Notes under the pieces: model-generated
Told to the model about the DNA's origin: nothing
Database searches by the model: none
What the model saw: only the letters and a program-made list of their open reading frames with translations
Assembly (NCBI GenBank): GCA_021234155.1
Contig: JAJEKV010000052.1
Coordinates: forward strand, 4,447,606-4,511,605
DNA length: 64,000 nucleotides
Direction: 5' to 3'
Source: Isoetes taiwanensis
Taxonomy: Eukaryota > Streptophyta > Lycopodiopsida > Isoetales > Isoetaceae
Shown here: positions 57,107-64,000 of the stretch, piece after piece
How positions within the stretch are numbered: position 1 is the first letter of the stretch
Layout: each line of letters begins with the position of its first letter
Made by a program: the position numbers and the translations under genes

Positions 57107-58960
57107 TTGAAGCTTACAACTAATTATTGTTCACATTATATATACCAGATAATACCTATATATAAAGCTGGAGATAAGGGTCGAGTTGAGAACTATAGAA
57201 CCATTATGGTCAGTAGCACTATGGCGAAATTATTTGGCGCAGTATTGGAGAATAAAATTAGCAATCGGATGAATGATCATGGGATGAGGGCCTTAATGCA
57301 GGCAGGTTTTCGAAAAAATCACTCTACTATAGACCATTTGCTAACATTGCGGGTTACTGCTGAAGGGGCAAAAGGGGTTAAAAATACATTTTTTTGCTGC
57401 TTCGTAGATTTTACTAAAGCTTTTGACAGGGTATCAAGGCAAAAGTTGAGGAATAGGCTGGAAAAATTGCATGTGCTATGTCAACTCCAAAATGGAGTAG
57501 CTCGCTTATATGAAACGATGCTTATTGAATTATCCTTTCCAATGGAAGGGGTTGGCAAAATAGAAAGCAATGTTGGAGTTAAACAAGGTTGTCCGCGATC
57601 TCCTATACTTTTTGGTTTGTTTATCGATGAATTAGAGGAATAGTCGGAGAGAGAGGAAGGAGCTTTGGGAGTGAACTTAGGATGATATATGATTAAGGCA
57701 TTGCTCTACGCTGGTGACGTTGTCCTCCTTTCGAGAACATGAGAAGGGCTTCTGAGATTGTTAAATGCTTTAGAATCCTTTTGCCATGAGATAGGAATGA
57801 AAGTAAATGAGAGTAAAACTAAAACTATGATGGTAGGAAAGAGAAAGCTGATACATATGAGATTTGAAGGACAAGAATTGGAACGGGTGCATCAGTATAA
57901 ATATCTTGAAATAGATTTTACAGATGATTATAAATGGAATGTGGGGGTTAAAAAAAGAATAATTAGAGGTTTGCGAGCTTTATACAATGTTTTTAGTGTG
58001 TGGAGAAATATGGAAGTAAGGCAGTGGTTCATGCAGAAACTTGTTTTCAGAACCTTGATATAGCCAGTGGTTATATACGGATGCCCAGTTGGGGGGCCAG
58101 GCTTAGCAAGAAATAAATGGGCTAAGATTGAGAAAGTACAAAAAAGGTTTTTATTGCAAGAATTGGGCGTAAAGGTCCAAATGCCATATAAAATGACATT
58201 AGCTGAACTGGGTATGATTCCATTTGAAAATGATGCACCATGCCAAACACTTGTTTATTATAATAGACTGATATATATGGATGAAGCTCGCTTGCCGCAT
58301 CAAGCCTTATTAGAATCACAGTCAGTAATTGGTCATAATGGATGGTACCAACAACTTGTTTCATGGTCAGAACGGTGGGGCATTAGTTTTACAGATTTGC
58401 CAGATACTGATGTGGGCTTATGAGATTTGGTAATGGACTAAACATGGAAAAAATTATGGAGCCAACTAGGAGTTAAGATGGAGTTTTATCGGAATGAAGT
58501 GAATCCAATGTTGGTTTATGGGGAAAAAGATTATTTGCGTGCACGTATAGGGATGAAGAAGAGACGACTCATAATGCAAATGAGATTAAGTAGCCATCAT
58601 TTAGACATAGAAGCAGGAAGAGGGAATACATCACCTGAACTTTGATTCTGTCCTTGCTGTCAGGAACCTCAAATTGAAGATGAACATCATGTTTTTTAAA
58701 ATGTAATATATTTACTAACTTGAGGAAAAAGTATGGCATTGATGGGGTTAATTTTTCTGAGTTTCTTTCATTGAAACCAACAATTCTAGAAGATTTTCTC
58801 CGAGAGTGGTGGGATCTTCGAAAGGAAACTCTAGATTTAAACCAATATATCGATGAGATCGAGGCTCAAGGTCTCATTTAGTTGTATTATATTGCCTATG
58901 GACCTGAGAGCCTCAAAGGGCATGACAAATCAATAAATAAATAAATATACTAACTAACAT
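57107..58960 (+). pseudogene. Non-LTR retrotransposon RT and C-terminal region, one frame with stops
   Basis: A single reading frame carries the whole RT: IPIYKAGDKGRVENYRTIMV, AGFRKNHSTIDHLLTLRV, CCFVDFTKAFDRVSRQKL, GVKQGCPRSPILFGLFIDEL, LLYAGDVVLLS (about 57698-57730), KVNESKTKTMMVGKRK and HQYKYLEIDFTDD. The active site reads YAGD where YADD is expected. In-frame stops lie at 57641, 57682, 57740, 58061 and 58421. The later part encodes FCPCCQEPQIEDEHHVF (about 58644-58694), a Cys/His motif common at LINE C termini. It ends near a (TAAA)n tract at 58930-58950, a plausible 3' tail. The type differs from the L1-like LINEs and resembles the relic split at 3478/29435. Confidence 0.85.
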
Positions 58961-60760
58961 CTCAATAACCTTGAGACATCCAACAGACTCAGTTGATGGC
59001 CTTAAGACATCCCAATAGAGTTAGAATTGAATTCAATTGAGTTGGATTTTATCATCCAAGGAAACCAAAATGGCCTATGGGAATCAAACTAAGTAACAAA
59101 GAACAATCGGTCTACTATCATTCAGGTTTAAAAAACCCTCGTCCGAAGGCTTTTCGAGGGAGAACCCTTGGCAGTAATAGACTTGTTGATAAACTATACG
59201 TTGTACATGGTTGTGTGATGATTAGAGTTATAACTGAACCCGCATTTCCAAAATCTCCTGGATGTAAGACACCAATGCTCCTACTGCAGATGTGTTCGTC
59301 ATCACATGCAGTGGTTTGATTAGTTAACCAACCCCTCGTAGCATGCCCAGATATGTGCAAATGCTAGGCAGCATTGAAGAGTATGGCCACATCTTCATTA
59401 ACTCCTAGCTAACAGCATTGATAGAACCTTTGTTCTCGCTCTTTCCGATCTCATCTGCCTATCTCAATTCTAAGGTCACATGCTCCTATGTGAATGAAGG
59501 TAGTTAAAACCTTGATGTGTAGTTATATTGACAAACATCAGATTGGCATTGACTAAATGTTCATATTCTTCGTGGGGACATGATGTTGCACCTACATTTA
59601 TAGATTGGTCTACACTTATAGGTTGGGACGTTGCCAATGTGGTATGATATTAATACTACCAACTTACTAACTAAATCTTGCATCTTTTTCAAGCTACAAG
59701 AGATACGCATCTTGTTCTTACTAACTAACCAAATCTTTTATCTTTTCCAAGCTGTCAGGGCATCTCATATCTCTACAAATTTGAATGACTTGAAGTGCAA
59801 AATTTATTTTATTTAGGTGGAATGCAATTGCATTCATGCAAAAAAAATTGCTATGTGAAGTGCATAACTTATTTTCTCTACATGCATGCTCAAGTGGATC
59901 TTCAAATATATTAGCACATTATTGGTGCCCCCATGCTCTGTACATGTATATCTATAGATGGAGCACTAGAAGCTCATTGATAGACTGAGGATATATTCAT
60001 TTGCATATAACCCAGCGCGACTTTGGGACTGACAACTCACTTGCAATAATAAGACTCAACAATCTGAGATATTAGACTATAGTGAGGTTCTTCCAATATT
60101 TTAGATCAAATTAAATTATCTACGAGGATATATCTTTGATTCAATATTACATCCCTCCTCAAAAAGAACTAGCAATAGGGTAAGTTTAGGGAGATGGTTG
60201 GAAAGGGATATATGATATAGTACACTAGGGAATGGAATGGTTTCTCAAGAAGGAACATTAATTTACAATATACGAGATTGTCCAACCATATAACATTGAT
60301 CATCCATAGTTGATTTGCAACATGGTGATGTTATATTATAGGCATTTCTCGGTTCTTATAAGCTTTGTACCTAACTCCTGACACCTTAGTTTTGGATAAT
60401 TAAATCACCTATTTTGTGAAAAAATCATCAGATGTGACAATGGTAGAATATGTAGAAATAATAGGGGTGTTCCAGGTGAATTTAATATTGATGTATAAAT
60501 CAGCATTCCTAAAATCATGGACCATAGTACCCATAAAACAATTGAATGGGTTATTATTAAGGAAAAGAAAAAAACATATAGATTCAATAGAATAGAATAG
60601 AATAGAATAGATCTTCTTAATTGGTTGAATGTTCTGTTGCAGGGCTACATGTTGATGGCCCTGGGGAGAGGGTGTGTGTGAAGGAGAGAGGGATGCCACT
60701 TCTCCACCTCCATTCTCTACCTTTATTTTCTTAGATGTTGAATCTGTAGAGCGCTACGCC
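58961..60760. other. No recognisable gene
   Basis: AT-rich. 59131-59172 (TTAAAAAACCCTCGTCCGAA, then CTTTTCGAGGGAGAACCC) resembles 61477-61517, suggesting a shared short repeat. An (AATAG)n tract lies at 60585-60611. Confidence 0.4.
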
Positions 60761-60806
60761 ATTGAAAAGGGATCTCCTTTATTTGCAGCTGTTTTTTTAT
60801 GTTGAG

Positions 60807-61004
60807 TGGATGAAATCACAGACTTGGCGAATTGTGCACGCTTTACCTGTTGCTTTAATCAATGCAGTGGACATCTTAGAAGAAGCTTTGACTGCAGTAG
60901 ATGATCCAGACGTTGACATTTCAGTGCGGGATAGAAGGGTGTTTAGAGGAGAGGTGAATCATGTCCGAGCTGTGCTCTTGTTTAAGTTGCGACAGCTTCA
61001 TTAG
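60807..61004 (+). CDS. Possible terminal exon of an unidentified gene
   Basis: The frame encodes MKSQTWRIVHALPVALINAV, DILEEALTAVDDPDVDISVR and DRRVFRGEVNHVRAVLLFKL before a stop at 61002-61004. Composition and codon use look coding, and the following 250 bases look like a 3' UTR. A pyrimidine-rich GTTTTTTTATGTTGAG acceptor candidate lies at about 60790-60806. I do not recognise the family. Confidence 0.35.
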   Translation, partial: WMKSQTWRIVHALPVALINAVDILEEALTAVDDPDVDISVRDRRVFRGEVNHVRAVLLFKLRQLH

Positions 61005-61734
61005 CTTGCAGCCGCTCATCCCAACACTATGCGTGCATGATCTGGCATCATCCTCTGTGGGCGTGGAGCTCCTTATTGTATATGGAGTTTTATTGTTTCT
61101 GTTGCTTCTGTAGCAAGCAAGCTTCCAGCTGCATAGTTTATCTTTGTCTATTACTTTGGATGACTTCTAGAACAAGCAACGTTGAGGTTGCTTTTGTACA
61201 TGACAGTTTGATATATGGTGTGTTGTTTGTAATGTAATCTTTGGATCACTTGTTTCACTTTCATTCTAGAATGGGACTCGCATGAAACCAACAAACCGCC
61301 CAATAGGCTTCTCATTCATCTCAGCAAATTTTCTACAATGGTGAATAGTGGGTAGCCGCACACATGCAAACTACCCACGAAAATAAAGGGAAAATCCAAT
61401 TATATCATTTGGACCTTAAAAATACAATGCTAACAGATGTTCGGCTGGTGTACCTGCCGAAAGCTTATCACCGGGATTAAAAAACCCTGCCCTTTCGGGT
61501 TTTCGAGGAAAAACCCTAGTGATAAACCTTCGGCAAGGGGCTTAGACAAACGCAAGGCAGAGAAATCGCTCCCAAAACCCACGAATGGAGAAGTCGAAAC
61601 AAATGCCGCTCGCCAACCTGTACCTGCACATCACCAACACCACAAAAACAAAACAAAACAAACCTCCCAGAGTGGAGGGGCTGATTACGCACGCGTGCCA
61701 CCGCGACAAATATAATAAACAAAGAAGGGGGAGG

Positions 61735-62278
61735 TGGGTTCAAAGAGAAAGAGGTAATGGCGAGAGAAGAGGAAGCGCCGATGATGAGTCGATGCAGAAA
61801 CGCGCCTAAAATAGCGAACTCCCAACCAGAATGGGCATGTGCCGCCCGCATGCATGCAAAACATGCATGCTCGTCCCATTCTAGAATGGCGATCCGATGT
61901 TCGGATCGATGGGATTCTAGAATGGGACTCGCATGAAACCAACAAACCGCCCGAATACCAAAGGACTTCCTTACAAACTAGGATCGAGGACGAAGGTCAC
62001 AGGACGAAGGCTAAAGGCCGAAAAGGACAGCATGAAAGAAACGCCAAATTGGCCAAACCAGGCAGGGAGAAGCCCCTCCCCTGCCTGGAAACAATTCAAA
62101 GAGAAAGAGGTACTGCTGAAAGAGAAGAGGAAGCGCCGATGAGGAGTCGATGCAGAAACACGCCTAAAATAGCGAACTCCCAACCAGAATGGGCATGCGC
62201 CGCCCGCATGCATGCAAAACATGCATGCTCGTCCTATTCTAGAATGGCGATCCGATGTCTCGGATCGATGGGATTGTG
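61735..62278. repeat. Direct duplication, offset 358 bp, with internal palindromes
   Basis: GAGAAAGAGGTAMTG...GGATCGATGGGATT occurs at about 61745-61915 and 62103-62273, nearly identical. Each copy contains GCATGCATG-CAAAA-CATGCATGC and a GATCCGA...TCGGATC inverted repeat. The boundary sequence ATTCTAGAATGGGACTCGCA also occurs at 61264 and 61914. Structured repeats like this may be a miniature element, but no target duplication was confirmed. Confidence 0.65.
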
Positions 62279-62299
62279 TGTTGCAATTGTGACTCCTTT

Positions 62300-64000
62300 C
62301 TTGTTCTTCGGTTATGGTCATGCCACGTGTAAGGATGAGATCTATTTAATTTTGCCAATGGTTGGAATATGAAGGGCTAGGATTTTTTCCTTGTGGAGAG
62401 TGTAGACCAATTAGAGAGTGTAGACCGATTAGGGAGTGCGCCTTCATAACTTGCAAATATATCATTGTTAAGAAGTCATTGTTAATTTCCTATTTGCCCA
62501 ATCAAAATAACATGACAAAGGTTCTTCATTTAAATAGCAAACAAATAGCTCTAGGTAAGACCAACTTATCTTAGTCATGCCAACTTTCTAAGAATATCAA
62601 ATGTATGTATGCAAAGGGTTAGGGGTGTATCAACCAATAAGCTAGTATTCCTTAGGGGAAACTGTGTAATAAACATGTAATAAAAGTATACAAGGTTAAA
62701 AGCCTTAAGGGGTATTGGTTGCAAGTTTGGAACATGAGAACAAGTCTATACATCCAGAATACTGCAATGTGTGCCTTCTATCAGATGCAATCATAGAATT
62801 ACGCAGGTTCAAATATTAAGCGCTTGAACACTAGGCTATAGTCCTAAATTCTGAAAGTTTGAGTGCAATAAGAATGCACAAAATTCACTGGTTAAAAGCA
62901 AACACAAAATATGTAAACATGAGATTACATTCATTTGGCATTATATATATTCAAACACGGTATATAGTAGAGACTAGTCACATACTGTACTAGTGCTAAA
63001 GAAGCTCTCAAAACTCTGCTTGTATTGTAATTTGAACAAGCTATATAGATGCTAGGCACAATATACTAACAAGAAAGTGCCGTACTTGCATATTTGCTGT
63101 GCATGTGCAGCATAATATTATCTACTGCAGATAAACCATATAAAGTGTAGCATAAGAGTAAGTGCTATTCCTGCTACCAAAAAGTAGACAATGCTGATTT
63201 GCAGTGACTGACAAGCTCTCAGATCAGTTCCTAATCCTTTTGAGCTTACTTGCAAATAATGCTTACATATGTATGATGCTTCTTACTTACTACTTATTCC
63301 GTTTGTACTCTGGTCAAACTAAAGAAATGTGCATTAACCTCTCATGTCAAGCATAAAGGGTATGTAATATGAAGCTGAAGCAAGAATGTGATAGATGTTA
63401 AAAAACCTACTTCTTGGTATACACCAGAGAAGCATTCCATGATGTAACAGCAGCAAATCCTCCATGAAGCACAGTTTCATTAAATATGGAAATTTCGTGA
63501 TTCCAACTTTCACTAAAATTGTTTTGTTCCTTGTTTTTTCGCACATTTATTGATCAAATCTGCACTATTTAGTGGAAAAACTAAAGGAAATGGTACAAAA
63601 ATTGCTGCATTTGGGATGAAATGGCGCAAAAATGCACTAAAAAAGGAACACTATGGCGCCATATACTAAAAAAACTATAAGAAATAGCATGAAAACTGCT
63701 GCATTTGAAATGAAATGAAGCAAAAGTACCTGTACAAACTAGCATTTAGTCTGAAACATGGTCCAAATATACTCTATTTATTCCTGTAAAGTTGTATTTA
63801 AACACATTAAAATGTTGAAGTGGCCTTGCAAATAGCGCAGCTGCGCCATTTTACTTATGTGTAACCACCTAGCAAATTGCGCAACTGCACCATTTGCTTT
63901 AAATATATCAACAGTTTTACATGAGATAGGCATATGTTGCACAATCTATTTTAATAAGTCTCGTCAAAAACCTCATCGACAGCTTTAACATAGTCAGTTG
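62300..64000. other. No gene seen
   Basis: AT-rich sequence. A diverged tandem pair around AAAACTGCTGCATTTGRRATGAAATG lies at 63575-63725, and RTAGCGCAGCTGCGCCATTT/TTGCGCAACTGCACCATTT lies at 63831-63895. There are no convincing ORFs. Confidence 0.4.

Overview
The window looks like nuclear DNA of a land plant with a large, repeat-rich genome. The evidence is plant-type introns, an L1-type LINE with a CCHC-type ORF1, a Ty3/gypsy chromovirus and the end of an N-terminal protein methyltransferase gene. The mix of elements fits a non-seed plant (fern, lycophyte or bryophyte), but I cannot fix the species. Little is host gene: three splice-consistent exons of the alpha-N-methyltransferase (31486-32249, +), three unidentified exon-like ORFs (88-228 -, 32415-32684 -, 60807-61004 +) and a kinase pseudogene (44062-44334, -). 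There is no CRISPR array, rRNA or convincing functional tRNA.

The left half (about 2.7-30.3 kb) is a three-level nest. A decayed non-LTR retrotransposon (about 2700-3478 continuing at 29435-30350, +) is split by a minus-strand chromovirus (3479-29434) with a 5-bp target duplication, TCGGC. The chromovirus gag is itself split by a roughly 21-kb insertion (7289-28278). That insertion has imperfect terminal inverted repeats (21 of 27 matches) and a 4-5 bp target duplication, CTTT(G). Removing one duplication copy and the insertion puts the two gag halves back in one frame.

The 21-kb element holds three gene sets, all damaged. Next to the left end is a transposase-like gene with a D...FSDG...HGKG motif pattern (7780-10925, +). 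In the middle is an intron-bearing MULE-type transposase with a SWIM zinc finger (20738 down to 16845, -), perhaps with more exons to about 14.7 kb. Near the right end is a gene joining a ParB/Srx-like domain to a bacterial-type DNA amino-methyltransferase core (25058-26579, +). The leader of that gene holds four copies of a perfect 12-bp palindrome. A second, related methyltransferase relic lies outside the element at 648-1222. A TIR element with a methyltransferase/ParB cargo is the most unusual thing here. The element also carries a 356-bp tandem array (11.5-12.6 kb) and a GACTTA-rich satellite (16.36-16.79 kb).

The right half (about 36-59 kb) is a run of retroelements: a nearly full-length L1-type LINE with a 14-bp duplication and A-rich tail (35976-43112, -); an older LINE of the same type (about 47400-51440, +) split by a 1.58-kb solo LTR with a TTAAT duplication (49011-50592); a short LINE RT fragment (52417-52860, -); a deleted LTR retrotransposon with both LTRs (54676-56863, -); and a LINE of a different type with several stops (57107-58960, +). 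The last 5 kb hold a possible terminal exon, a palindrome-containing duplication (61.7-62.3 kb) and AT-rich DNA without recognisable genes.
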